64,000 nucleotides of DNA from Phytopythium helicoides (lineage: Eukaryota > Oomycota > Peronosporomycetes > Pythiales > Pythiaceae), in contig JANFNE010000001.1 in the NCBI GenBank assembly GCA_024867545.1, forward strand, positions 1,054,001 to 1,118,000. Direction: 5' to 3'. Numbering within the stretch: position 1 is the stretch's first letter; each line of letters opens with the position of its first letter. Shown here piece by piece: positions 1 to 10,108 of this stretch. Both the position numbers and the translations under genes were made by a program. The notes beneath the pieces were generated by a model. The model was not told the origin of the DNA, ran no database searches, and saw only the letters and a program-made list of their open reading frames with translations.

Positions 1-1078
1 GACCCACTGGCAACTTGCCGAGCTTGAGCTCGCCGATCCGCACGCGCTTGAGCGCCATCACGCGCAGCCCCACGTGGTCGCACATGCGCCGAATGTGGCG
101 ATTCTTCCCCTCGGTCAGGATCACACGCAGCTGATTGGCGTTGAGCACCTCGACCGACTTGGCGCGGTAGGTGACACCTTCGGTTGTAACTCCTGCGCGG
201 AGCTGCCGCAGCTTGCGCTCGAGCTCAGGCGTCGGTGGGTCCAGCGTCATGTCGACTCGGACCAGGTACTCCTTCTCAACGCCGCCCTTGGGGTCTAGCA
301 GACGCTTTGCCAGTGTTCCTGAAGACACTTTTGTCAGACTTTCTCCATGTCAACCTCATTAGCCTCCATCCTTCCTACCGTCCTGGGTAAACACCAGTAG
401 ACCTGTAGAGTTTACATCAAGGCGGCCGCAGACCGCCATCTTGCTAAGGTTCACAGGCTCCTCTTTTGCCATCGGAGACCGCTGCTTTCGCCGCAGCGGG
501 TCCTGGAACTCGTTGGCGAAGGTGAGCAGCGTGACGGCAGGCTTGTGGTTGTCCTCTGGCTGGGCCGACACGACACCTAGTGGCTTGTTGAGCACCACTG
601 TCACCTTGCGTCGCTGGTGACGCTGCGCCGGAGCCGCCAGCTCCACGACGCTGTCTTCCGGCACCTTGAGCCAGTCGCCCTGCACAGGCTCGCCGTTCAC
701 GAGCACCGCGCCGCCCTGAATGTACGCCTCGGCCTCGCGTCTCGAGCACAACCCTGCACCACACACAGCTCGGTGAGAAACGCAACTCAACGAGCGCAGA
801 ACCAGCGTCAACTAGGATGGACTACCGCGCTGCGCCATGAGCTTGGCGAGTCGAACCATGCCGTCTCCGCTGTCTGCAGCCTTGGCTTCTTCGCTTTTCA
901 CCACCGGAACGTCCACCTTGGGGCGTCTGTCGCTGCTCTTGGGGCCCCCGCCACGGCCATCGGAGCGCCAGCGAGTCGGAAAGCAGCAGCGCAGCGCGTG
1001 TTCGTTGCCGAGAGCTCGAGCCGCGGCCGGAGCAGCGGGCGTCAGCCGCCGAGCCGACGCAAGCACCGCTGCCAGCAT
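1..1078 (-). CDS. RsuA/RluB-type RNA pseudouridine synthase (partial)
   Basis: Isomerises a uridine in RNA to pseudouridine. Three exons are visible on the minus strand: 826-1078, 379-753 and 1-318; the 3' end lies outside the window. Introns 754-825 (72 nt) and 319-378 (60 nt) have GT/AG ends and keep the frame. An N-terminal S4 RNA-binding domain is seen as RLAKLMAQRG joined to LCSRREAEAYI across the first intron, then the catalytic-type block GRLDVNSTGLLVFTQDG holding the expected Asp, then RHIRRMCDHVGL near the window edge, as in RsuA/RluB enzymes. The N-terminus (MLAAVLASARR...) is hydrophobic/basic and could be an organelle-targeting sequence; that would suit an organellar rRNA enzyme but is inference. 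An in-frame ATG at 1144 would add 22 residues. Confidence 0.85.
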
Positions 1079-1267
1079 GACCAAGCGAATTATTATCTGG
1101 AATATCTGGGCGATGTAATATAGTACTGACAAAGACATGACCATGATAATACGGAATGAAATATTTGAAATGCATCACCAATGTGAATTGAAGTGCTCCG
1201 CCCATCAAGCGGTGGGGCAACAAGGTTCATAGATATCGGCGGAAAGAACCGAGGTGATCGCATCACC

Positions 1268-2800
1268 TTACCGGACTTGCGGCTGGTAGTCGTCGATCTT
1301 GTCTAGCAGCGCCTTGGAGTAGTGCGGCGAGTAGTATTCGACGATCTCGGGTGGGTAGCAGTTGTTGATTTCGAGCACGTACTCGGTGAGCTTGCCTCCG
1401 CCAGCGGCTTCTCCGAGTCTCTGCAACAGTTCGAGTCCTCCATTCTGGACGAACGAACGTCGTGCCTCGAGGTCATGCGGCAGCATCTGGGCGAACTGCT
1501 TGAGGATGTACTTTTGCACTTTGAGCGGAGCTTCACGCAGCAGAGGCTGGAGCGCTTGTAAATGGGTGCACTTGGCGAGAACGCTCTTCAAAGCACGCTT
1601 GGACTTTGTCTTGAGGTCGTCAGAGCTGTTTGGATGCACCATGCATGCAAGAAGATGGCGGAGCACGTCTGCCTCTGCAACAGCTCGCGAGTGATCTGGG
1701 GTATGACGACCAATCTGTCCGAGTGTCCATGCACTGGCTGCCTTGATATGGTCCTCTGGCTCCGAGATGAGCGCGTTCTTGACTGGTGTGATGCCCTTGG
1801 ACGTGATCACAGCGAGCGCCAGCGTCTCTGAGAAAGCCGAAATATATCCGATCGCCATGATGCCAGGCAGTTTGTTGTTGCCTGCAGCCTCGGCCACGTA
1901 ATCGACAAGCGCTGATGTTCCGCCAGCATTGACAATGAGCTTAGCGAGCTCCGGAGTGTGCTTGGCAACTTCACGAATGCATGTAGCGGCGTTCTTTCTC
2001 ACCGTGTGATCAATGTCCTTGAGATTGTACAGGATGTTGGGGAACACCTCTGCCTCAACGACGATCTCGGCGAGATCGACCGAGTGCTTGGCGATCTGCG
2101 CGAGGCAACTGCAAACTTGGCGCTTGAGCTTGGCATCCGGGTGCTGAATCAAAGGTGCGAGGTACGCAACTGTGCCTGGATCGACGACTGCCTGAGCAAG
2201 TTCGGGCGAGTGCTTTGCGATGTCTCCCAATGCGGAAGCAGCCACTCGCTTGAGCGCGATCTCCGGTTCTTGGATGCACAGCACGAGGAGTGGAATTGCA
2301 CCGGCGTCGACAACATGCTGTGCGAGCTCACCGGTATGCTGAGCAATATATCCGATCGCCCACGCCGCCGCCTCTTTGACAGTCGGATCAAACTCCTCAA
2401 GGCAAGGAACAAGCGACTCGAGAGCGCCAGAGTCGACTACAGCCTGCGCTAGCTCGGGTGAATGCTTGGCGACCGCTCGAAGCACAAACGCCGCCGCCTT
2501 CTTGTAAAAGCGATTCTGCTCAGACAGCGAGTAGACAAGTTGCGGAAGGATTTCATTGCCTACGACTGCTTCGGCGAGGTCGTCACTGTAGTTGGCTAGC
2601 CGACCAAGTGCGAGCGCCGCAGACTGCTGAATGCTCGGTACGTTATCAAGTAGCAGCGGCCGCAAGAGTTGCATAACGCCTGCGTTTTGCATGACCTCTA
2701 TGTTCTGCGGGCGAGACGCAGCCTCGGCCACCGCCTGCACGAACGTCACCCGTGCCTTCTGGTACACCTCAAAGTGCTGGAGCACAGACGTGGACGCCAT
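1268..2800 (-). CDS. SPAG6: SPAG6/PF16 axonemal central-apparatus armadillo protein
   Basis: Structural protein of the central-pair apparatus of motile flagella, here presumably of zoospores. It is a single uninterrupted exon of 510 residues, close to the usual family length of about 507. Armadillo repeats fill the protein: recurring units such as AAWAIGYIAQHTGELAQHV and ASALGDIAKHSPELAQAVVD, each 42-43 residues long. The C-terminus (NNCYPPEIVEYYSPHYS) is the conserved SPAG6 tail. No introns or frame breaks are seen, so the sequence is good here. Importin-alpha and other Arm proteins were considered, but the repeat wording and the tail favour SPAG6. Confidence 0.95.
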   Translation of the reverse strand: MASTSVLQHFEVYQKARVTFVQAVAEAASRPQNIEVMQNAGVMQLLRPLLLDNVPSIQQSAALALGRLANYSDDLAEAVVGNEILPQLVYSLSEQNRFYKKAAAFVLRAVAKHSPELAQAVVDSGALESLVPCLEEFDPTVKEAAAWAIGYIAQHTGELAQHVVDAGAIPLLVLCIQEPEIALKRVAASALGDIAKHSPELAQAVVDPGTVAYLAPLIQHPDAKLKRQVCSCLAQIAKHSVDLAEIVVEAEVFPNILYNLKDIDHTVRKNAATCIREVAKHTPELAKLIVNAGGTSALVDYVAEAAGNNKLPGIMAIGYISAFSETLALAVITSKGITPVKNALISEPEDHIKAASAWTLGQIGRHTPDHSRAVAEADVLRHLLACMVHPNSSDDLKTKSKRALKSVLAKCTHLQALQPLLREAPLKVQKYILKQFAQMLPHDLEARRSFVQNGGLELLQRLGEAAGGGKLTEYVLEINNCYPPEIVEYYSPHYSKALLDKIDDYQPQVR

Positions 2801-4040
2801 GACTACCGCGTCGTACTGTGTGAGCTATTCTCTACGAGCGTCACCAAGTTGCTGATCGCAGTCTTCTGTCGCGAGCTGCTTGTTCTCCAAATGACCTCGG
2901 CTGGTGCTCAGATCCTCGCGACAAAAGGGCAAATATAGCACCGCAGAGTGTCAATGCTCCAAGTTGAAGTCGTAGCTATTCTTGAGGCGTGCATTGCGTG
3001 ACTTCAAAATAGACAATGGGTACAGCGTGGTGCCAAAAGGCTTCGCGTGAGGTGCGCTTTCTGGATGCCACGTCGTGTAGTGTGAACAGCGAGTCCGCAG
3101 AGCAATTCGTGAGTGGGATTGATCAGCAGCATAACGTTTACGCTGATCATTCTTGCCATACCGGTACAATTAGGACGGAGCGAATTCTTGTCGAACGCTT
3201 CCGAACTGCTTTGCATTGTGATGGTAGTTCAGGACCCACGCATTCGTGACACAGGTCCCCAATACTTTCACAGCAGCGAAGTTGCAGTAGCACAGTAGGA
3301 TGGCGCAGCGAGATCACAGTTCGTGGTGGCAATCGAGAGGCTGCCACAGACTTTGAAGCTCCAATCTCGACTGCAGGCAGCACGTTTCAGTGATCGTCCC
3401 CTCTCGTATAGCAACTGTAAACAACGTACATTTATCCGGTTCAATAAACTTGGAAGCATTCGAATCCGGATACTGTACTTCGTATACCTTTGAGTCAGCG
3501 GTTTTTCGATTGCGGAAACCGCCGCGCGACAGATTCGCTCGCGGGCGCCAAACCTCTTGGCGTTTGTATGGTCTGCCCGAAGCTGTCGTCAGCGGCCGCA
3601 GTCGGCGCGCCTGTGTGGGACGTGGAGATGGGAGCGCTGCGCCTGTTGCGGCGCGGAGCCAATGGCGTCGGGCCGGCCCCCGCTGTCACTGGCTCGCTCG
3701 ATGATACCGGCTTTCCTCTACTTCTGATTGGTCAATTACTCGTCCATACCCCTCCAATCATCTCGCGGAACGAGGCCGCTGTCATGAATTCGCAGAGCCG
3801 AGAGATAACGGCGGGCCGCAGGTGACTGGCGGCGGCGGCCGCTCCCCTGCCGGCGGAACGCGAGGGCTCCGCGGCTCTGCGCTGGGCGAGGGAAGAGGAG
3901 CCGCTCGCCTCGCTGTCTGGAGGTTTGGGACGCCGCGCTGGGCCTTTTTGGGCTGCACAGTTGGAAACGCGGAGCGCGGCGTAGGCGACGCGGTCTTTGG
4001 CTCCCTCGCGATCTTGAATCGACACAGAGAAGCAGCAGCA
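2801..4040. promoter_or_regulatory. Divergent intergenic region between SPAG6 and the transporter gene
   Basis: About 1.2 kb without a supportable gene. It separates SPAG6 (leftward) from the nucleotide-sugar transporter (rightward) and should hold both promoters and 5' UTRs. CCAAT-type boxes lie at 3727-3731 (ATTGG) and 3754-3758 (CCAAT), roughly 285-315 bases upstream of the transporter ATG. Open frames across 3390-3825 show no family features or coherent codon use. Confidence 0.5.
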
Positions 4041-5468
4041 ATGGTGTGCAGCGCAGGCGACCGGGGCAGCGGCGTGCAGTACGCCGAGATCGTCATCTCG
4101 GACAGGGGATCCGTGCAGGACGGGCCGCTGGCGCCAAAGGACGCCAAGGACGCGCACGTGGTGACCATGCCCGCGCACGTGCAGGCGCCCGCGAAGGAGG
4201 AGGACCCCAAGAAGCGCGCCTGGCTGCTCGCCTACTGCTTCCTCGGCATCATGGTCTCGTTCACGCTCAACGGCCTCGTGCTCGAGAAGATCACGACCCA
4301 CCGCGTGCTCGGAGAGATGTCGCTCACGTTCGTCTTCTGCCTGTTCTACGCGCTCGTCGCGCTCGGCCTGCGCGCCGCCAACAAGGAGAAGCCCTCCACC
4401 ATGCCGCAGAGCATGCTCGCCATCGTCGGCGTGCTCGCATTCGGCTCCACCATCTCGTCCATGGTCGCGCTGCGATACGTGACGTTCATCACGCGCATCC
4501 TCGGCAAGTCGTGCAAGTCGATCCCGGTGATGCTCGTCGGCGTGCTCCTTGGCAAGAAGTTCGCCTTCAAGAAGTACGTCTCGGTCGTTGTGCTGTCCAT
4601 CGGTGTCGCCATCTTCCTCGTCGGCACGGCCCACGAGAAGCAGCACCGTGCTGTGCAGCACAACGAGGAGCACGACCACGTGCACGAGCACGAGCGCACA
4701 CCCAACATGTTCCTCGGCATCTCGCTGCTGCTCGTGTCGCTCGTCTTTGACGGTGCCACCGGAGCTCTTGAGGACAAGTACATGGAGAAGTACCACATCG
4801 GCGCCTTCGACCTGATGTACGTCGTGAACATCTACAAGTGCGTGTTCGCGGCCGTGGGCATGGTTGTTATGGGTGAGGTGCCCGAGTTCCTCGAGTACGT
4901 CATGCCGTCGCTGCCGAACCTCGTGCTGCTCAGCCTGACGGGCGCCATGGGTCAGGCCTTCATCTTCTACACCATCAGCAAATTCGGTGCTCTGACGACG
5001 TCCATTATCGGCACGTGCCGTAAGGTGCTGAGCATTGTGCTGTCGGTCATCATGTTTGGCCACATTCTGACCATGGAGCAGACCATCGGTCTCTCGCTGT
5101 CATTCGTCGGTATCGGCTTGAACTGGGTCAAGATCAACGCAAACTGCCTGCCATTTGCCAAGAAGGCGGCCAAGGGTAACAAGCCTCAGCGTGAGGTTGA
5201 GAAGCTGCACGACGAGGAGGCTTCTGACCTGCTTTTCGAGAGCGACGACACGGCTGACTCCGAGGAGGACGAGAACTCGATCGCTGTCACTTCAGCGCCG
5301 ACGTCGCCCACTTCTAGTGAGGAGGCTTCGCTGCAGAGCAAGGAGGTTGCGCGTGGTCTCGAGCTTGTCAATGCTTGGGCTCGTCAGAGTCAGCAGCACA
5401 TTGATGAGGACTTGAAGAAGTCGGCGCTGGTGTCGGACGGTCAGGACCTGGCAGCACAGGCCGTGTAA
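4041..5468 (+). CDS. SLC35B1-like UAA-family nucleotide-sugar transporter
   Basis: Multi-pass ER/Golgi membrane protein expected to exchange nucleotide sugars (UDP-galactose/UDP-glucose type) or ATP/ADP. It is a single exon of 475 residues. After a cytosolic N-terminus of about 55 residues come about ten hydrophobic segments, starting with LAYCFLGIMVSFTLNGLVLEK. Family-typical motifs include ILGKSCKSIPVMLVGVLLGK and the C-terminal GTCRKVLSIVLSVIMFGH. A His/Glu-rich loop (NEEHDHVHEHE) sits between the two halves, and an acidic/Ser-rich tail follows. The ATG at 4041 is preferred because the upstream in-frame extension from about 3822 is GC-rich and lacks membrane or family features. Confidence 0.9.
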   Translation: MVCSAGDRGSGVQYAEIVISDRGSVQDGPLAPKDAKDAHVVTMPAHVQAPAKEEDPKKRAWLLAYCFLGIMVSFTLNGLVLEKITTHRVLGEMSLTFVFCLFYALVALGLRAANKEKPSTMPQSMLAIVGVLAFGSTISSMVALRYVTFITRILGKSCKSIPVMLVGVLLGKKFAFKKYVSVVVLSIGVAIFLVGTAHEKQHRAVQHNEEHDHVHEHERTPNMFLGISLLLVSLVFDGATGALEDKYMEKYHIGAFDLMYVVNIYKCVFAAVGMVVMGEVPEFLEYVMPSLPNLVLLSLTGAMGQAFIFYTISKFGALTTSIIGTCRKVLSIVLSVIMFGHILTMEQTIGLSLSFVGIGLNWVKINANCLPFAKKAAKGNKPQREVEKLHDEEASDLLFESDDTADSEEDENSIAVTSAPTSPTSSEEASLQSKEVARGLELVNAWARQSQQHIDEDLKKSALVSDGQDLAAQAV

Positions 5469-5724
5469 GCAAGTCTGACTACAGATTCACTGAGGTTCCT
5501 CCCTCCCTCGATCGTAAAGGTAGACGACGGAGTCAGGGACCTTTTGCTCACAATCATAATATACACTCCAACTATTTAGACTAAAATCAAGTGCCCCTGC
5601 ATGGCCGGACAAGTTAGCTCTGACAAGGGCAGCAAGAGCTTTTTGCTCTCACTGTAATAACGAGTTACGGAGATCAGAACCAATCTGTTTGAGCGCCAAG
5701 CTTGATTCATTCATATCTAGCAGT

Positions 5725-6538
5725 CTATGCACCTGAAGTCACTGTTGCAGCTTTATCCACCTGCTTCTTCTTCTTGGTGTGCTCTGCGATCCGGTCCCTC
5801 AGCTCTTTGATCTCAATGTCCGCGTTGAGCAGCAAGTCCTTGGTATCCTGAATCTCTTGTGTCACAAACTGCTGCGCCTGTGCAAGCGTCTTTTGGATCG
5901 CCACGTCTGAGTACGTAGGTAGATGCTCCTGGAACGATAGTGGTGGCGCCTCACGGTCTGGACCCGCCATCAGCTTCTTGTAGAAGAACTCGGTCGGCTC
6001 GTTGAACACGAGCTCGTCGTAGAACTCGCTCACGACGGGCTGATCAAAGCCAACAACACATCGTCAGCACAAGGAATGTTTCAAGAGTAGTCCACCATCA
6101 TCTCCACCTTCTTGGTGCTGGCAGGCAGGTTGTTGGGCGGGTAGAGCACCAGCATATGGATGATGTCGACGGGCTTCTCCGTGGCGTCGTGGAAGTGCAG
6201 CTGGATGCGCGTCTCGAACTCGCCCCAGCCGAACTCGGACACCTCGTACGGCGGCTCCGTGATGACTTCGACAACGTAAAAACATGCGTCAGAAAAAAAC
6301 CGTAGCCGGCCAATTCTCGCGAGACGCACGCACCGCGGACGGGGTTGGCGAAGCTCATGTGCAGCGTGATGACGACCTTGCTGAGCATGTAGGAGAGGTC
6401 CTCGTTGTCCGCGCCGCGCACGTAGATGGACCACTTGTGCGTCTTAGTCTCCTCGGCCTTGCGCCCCAGGTACGTCGCGATCGACCCGTACACGATCGGC
6501 TTGGCCACCACCACGTTCTTCTGCCGCGCGTCCGACAT
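5725..6538 (-). CDS. YEATS4: GAS41/YEATS4, YEATS-domain chromatin reader
   Basis: Acetyl-lysine reader subunit of the NuA4/SWR1-type chromatin complexes. Three exons: 6334-6538, 6096-6265 and 5725-6039, giving 229 residues (human protein 227). The introns of 68 and 56 nt keep phase. The YEATS domain runs from KPIVYGSIATYLG through THKWSIYVRG and VITEPPYEVSEFGWGEFE to the hydrophobic strand DIIHMLVLYPP. The C-terminal VVSEFYDELVFNEPTEFFY plus a Lys-rich coiled coil are typical of GAS41/Yaf9. It starts divergently from the FHA gene, about 200 bp away. Confidence 0.95.
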
Positions 6539-6742
6539 GGCGTCCAGGCAGCGTCGAGCCAACTCGCCTCGGCCTCAAAGCAAAGCGTTGTGACTACCGA
6601 CACTGTGCGTTTTGACTACCCTATGTCCAGCTATAATAGCCAATCGCCATCTATAGTTTATAGAAGTTTCAGCCAATCGAGAGCTGGGGTAGTTTTCTAT
6701 CCCCAGGCTTGCGGCATACTGGCGCTCATAGTGGCGCGCGCC
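6539..6742. promoter_or_regulatory. Bidirectional promoter with two CCAAT boxes
   Basis: A 204-bp spacer separates the GAS41 (minus) and FHA-protein (plus) start codons. It is AT-richer than its flanks and contains two CCAAT boxes in the same orientation, at 6640-6644 and 6673-6677, 33 bp apart. Similar boxes recur in other divergent spacers of the window. Confidence 0.55.
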
Positions 6743-7693
6743 ATGAAGCGAAGCCACGCGCCGTTGTCGGCAGAGCTCGACGCCAAGAGAGGTGAGCGTC
6801 TGCGTATGGAGCTGAGTATGCGCGCGGCTTCAAGCGCAGAAAAGCAGTTGAAGCTCAGGCGTTGACTTGGCGCTGCGTTTCGCTCGGCGGACAGTGCGGT
6901 CGGATGCGGCGCACAACGAAAGCGACGGCTCGGGAGACGAAGCGGACGACAGCGTGGACGTTGAAGAGTTCCTGAAGCGCGACTGCGAGCAGTTTACCAA
7001 GGTGGCGACTGCGGTGGCGGTGGAGTGAGGTGGTGGTGAGGCTGATGGGCATGTTGCACCTGCAGCGACTGATCGAGCAAGCCAAGGCGCGCGCTGAAGA
7101 GATGCGCAACGAGTTTGAGAAAGGCAAGAAAGCCTTGCTGGACAGCCTGGAGGCGGAGAAGGAGAACTTGCACGACGAGAATGACCCCAACGCCCACCCA
7201 ACGTCCTTCACGGTCAAGGTCGTCTGCCTCCAAGGCCCGTACAAGAAAAGCGAGTACACGATGACGATCGACGCGGTGCGCTCTTCCTCGCTGCAGTTTG
7301 ACAGCATACTTCTTGTCAAGCTGACGCTGGATTTTGATGCAGAAGCACCACTCGTCGTGCTACATTGGCCGTTCGACTGGCCGCAAATTCCGCCCGCCGC
7401 ACGGCGTCAGCCTTCCTAAAGACCTGGAGCTCTCGACGACCCACGGCCAGGTATGTTGAAAGCTCTGGACACCGTGTTGGGCTGCCATGCGCTCATGCAA
7501 CCACTGTATGAGTCAGCTCAAAATGGAGAAGGACGGTCGCGTGCTTTTCATCGACTTGGACAGCACGAACGGATCAACTGTGAATGAGGACGAGGTGGAA
7601 CCGCACGAGCCCTACGAGCTCGACGTGGGAAAACCCGTGAAGCTCGCTGTTGGCGGGTCCGTGCTCCAGCTGACTTTCAGCACCCACCCGTAA
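6743..7693 (+). CDS. FHA-domain protein with central coiled coil
   Basis: Probable phosphothreonine-binding adaptor. Five exons: 6743-6791, 6859-7001, 7066-7275, 7343-7450 and 7517-7693; the introns are 64-67 nt with intact phase, giving 228 residues. After an acidic N-terminus, residues of about 65-110 form a helical/coiled-coil stretch (LIEQAKARAEEMRNEFEKG). A C-terminal FHA domain follows: CYIGRSTGRKF supplies the G-R pair, LSTTHGQ the S-x-x-H, and DLDSTNGSTVN the closing motif. No other domain is visible, and I cannot assign an orthologue. Confidence 0.85.
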
Positions 7694-8069
7694 CTTATCG
7701 CAAGCGTCGACGCATGCAGCAATGAGCCTTTTCCGTATCGTCTTTTCGTCGTGAACGCTGCATGCCACGAGAGAAGCCTGACGACGCACTCCATCGCCGT
7801 GAGTGCGCCGGCAAGTTGCCGGCGGCAACACAGCCAAGGGCCTGCCTTCTGCCACGCATCACGCACGCTGCGAGCTCGGAGATGATGCGTCACTCCAAAT
7901 AGTATTATATTTTGTCGTGTTTGCTTCCGTGAGCTCTTGCTGCAGCTTGGGATCAACGAGAGGCGATCGCTCGCTCCAACGCTGTCTACTGTACTAGACA
8001 GGGTAGCCGGCACTGCCAGCCAGCAGCGGCCAAGACCTTCACGGATCGACGCTCCGATGGATCCTCAGT
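7694..8069. other. Convergent intergenic spacer, no gene seen
   Basis: About 375 bases between the 3' ends of the FHA gene and the Mic10 gene. Presumably the two 3' UTRs; no coding or repeat signal was recognised. Confidence 0.5.
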
Positions 8070-8446
8070 CTAGCTGGAGAGCTTCTCCTTGATTTCCTCC
8101 ACGACCTTGTCGGTCTTGTCGAGCTTGGCCTGCGCCGAGCTGTCGCCCGCGAACGCCAGCTGGCACGTGGTCCAGCTCGAGCCGGCGCCCGCGCCCGCGC
8201 CAAAGCCCGCCACTGCGCCGCGCATGCCGCCCGAACCTGCGCGCCAAGCCGCCGTCAGTCGCCCGCATGGCTTCTACCATCCATCCAGAACCGTCACGCG
8301 GCCGGCCACGTACGCGCGAGCACGAGCGAGGTGAGCCCGCCCGCCACCAGGCCCGCCGTGAAGTGCAGCGTGAAGTTCTCGAGGCACTTGTCCCACTTCT
8401 CCGAGATGCGGTACTCGGACGGGATCTCCTTGCCAGCGCCGCTCAT
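8070..8446 (-). CDS. MIC10: MICOS complex subunit Mic10 (MINOS1 family)
   Basis: Small inner-mitochondrial-membrane protein that bends the membrane at crista junctions. Two exons, 8314-8446 and 8070-8236, separated by a 77-nt intron; 99 residues. The start ...EIPSEYRISEKWDKCLENF is the conserved Mic10 N-terminus. The first hydrophobic hairpin arm (TAGLVAGGLTSLVLAR) is followed after the splice by a glycine-rich arm (GAVAGFGAGAGAGSSW). These Gly-zipper-like motifs are the functional signature of Mic10. A charged C-terminal tail follows. The gene is missed by simple ORF scanning because of the intron. Confidence 0.92.
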
Positions 8447-8622
8447 GGTCGTCGTCTTCGCTTGGCTCTCGCAATCTGCGGCTCGTAGCGCTGCTGCTGT
8501 GCCGCCTTCCCCCTCAGCCCGACGTGAATACCGGCGGTATTAACCGGTTTACACCGGTTTATGCCGGTATAACCACCGACGCTGACACAGATCACACTTG
8601 CCGTCCAAGCAGCTCGGGACCG
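8447..8622. promoter_or_regulatory. Short bidirectional promoter with 10-bp-phased CCGGT sites
   Basis: A 176-bp spacer separates the divergent Mic10 and PDCD2-like start codons. CCGGT occurs at 8544, 8554 and 8564, exactly 10 bp apart, inside the repeated context ACCGGTTT; a related CCGG lies at 8531. One helical turn between sites places them on the same DNA face, as expected for cooperative binding. The binding factor is unknown. Confidence 0.5.
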
Positions 8623-9953
8623 ATGGAGGAGGAGCGCGCCGTGCTGCTGGGCGTCGTGCAGGAGCGCCAGGGCGTCGACAACGCGTCGCCGTACGTGTGC
8701 AAGGCCGGCGGGACTCCTGTGCGTTGGTAGTGGGCGGAGAGTGACGATGGTGCGAGTGCTGACGCGGTCGCGGCTACGAAATGTGACAGGCTTGGTACGG
8801 CGAGGCGCCGGCAGAAGCGAGCGAGCTCCAGTGCCCAAAGTGCGGCAACCAGCTCTTCATGGTCGCTCAGGTGTACGCACCGGTGGATGCGGATCGCACG
8901 CTCTACGTATTCGGCTGCAACTCGGTGAGCTGCACCGAGGCTCCTGGGAGGTGTGTACCCACGTGTTGAGGTGGTAACGATTTCGATGCGATTGACTGAC
9001 AAATGCGAGTGTCTCGTAGCTGGCGGGTCCTTCGTGACCAGGCAAGTGCGATTGAGCAGGCTTCATCCAGCGCAGAGGCTGCAGCCGCCAGTGAGGAAGC
9101 TCCCGCCGAAAGCGCGGGCTTTGCGTGGGGCGGTGATGGAGACGACAGTGACTGGAGCGACGACGATGATGATGCCTCAGCTCCTGCTTCATCAACGACT
9201 GGCACGGATCTGTCCGATCTGGAAGCTCTTCTTCAGCAGCGCGATGAAGCCATGCAGACGACGACCTCTGCTGCTCCTGTGAAGAAGAAGGCTGCTCCAG
9301 CAGTGACGACTGCGACAACGACGAGCTCTGGCAAGGTGAAGGCATTCCCAGCGATGCCTATCGAGGTGATCGACGAGCCGTACGAAGACTACACGGCTGA
9401 GAATGACTTTTCCCATGAGAACAAGCTGCTGGAAGAGTACATGCGCCAGGAAGAAGAAGACAAGTCGGAGGACGTCGGCGACCTGCGCAAAATCATCAGC
9501 GCCACCAAGAAAAAGAATGGTGGAGCTGGTGGTGGGGCCTCAACTGCCGGTGGATCGAGTGAGTCGTATGAGAAGACGCCAGCGCACCAGCGGCACTTTA
9601 TGCGATTCCAGAAGCGGATCAACCGCTGCCCGCTGCAGTGTTTGCGCTACGACTATGGTGGCGAGCCGCTGTGGCCAATTCCAGCGCCTCAGAACCTCGT
9701 CATCCCCAAGTGCGCGTGTGGTGAGGACCGTGTGTTCGAGCTGCAGCTCACGCCGACTATCAACTATTTCCTCAAGGTCGACGACTTTGCTTCAGCTCCG
9801 AGCCAGGTCACAACAAGCGATGTTGGCTCCAAGCCAGTTCATGCTCCTGGTGGAGGCATGGATTGGCTCAGCCTGTTGGTGTATTCGTGCCCCACCAGTT
9901 GCGACAAGAGTCGCAGTGAGTTCATCCACGTGCTGCCGGCCGCCTCGGCTTGA
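8623..9953 (+). CDS. PDCD2/PDCD2L-like protein (ribosomal-protein chaperone family)
   Basis: The PDCD2/Tsr4 family escorts newly made ribosomal protein uS5 (RPS2). Three exons: 8623-8718, 8790-8950 and 9020-9953, introns 71 and 69 nt, 396 residues. The N-terminal part carries Cys pairs (LQCPKCGNQLF, and FGCNSVSC later) and then GSWRVLRDQ (split by intron 2), a family hallmark. A long acidic/Ser linker follows. The C-terminal PDCD2_C domain is clear: QRINRCPLQ-type context, RYDYGGEPLWP, and CACGEDRVFELQLTP. No frame break. Confidence 0.93.
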
Positions 9954-10108
9954 AAATGCTCGGTAGAACGAGTTGAACTTGCATTACTGCCTTCCCCTCT
10001 GAAATAGACTACATCGAACCTGCCACTAATGCCCGAACACACACTCTACAATCAACCTTCGCGCGACCGTGACAAGCAACGGCAACCAAAGGGGGATTGA
10101 CAGGATCG

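Noticed and set aside
3732..5063. 443-residue open frame antisense to the nucleotide-sugar transporter
   Set aside because: It is rich in His/Arg/Asp/Glu without domains and mirrors the G/C-ending codons of the real transporter on the opposite strand.
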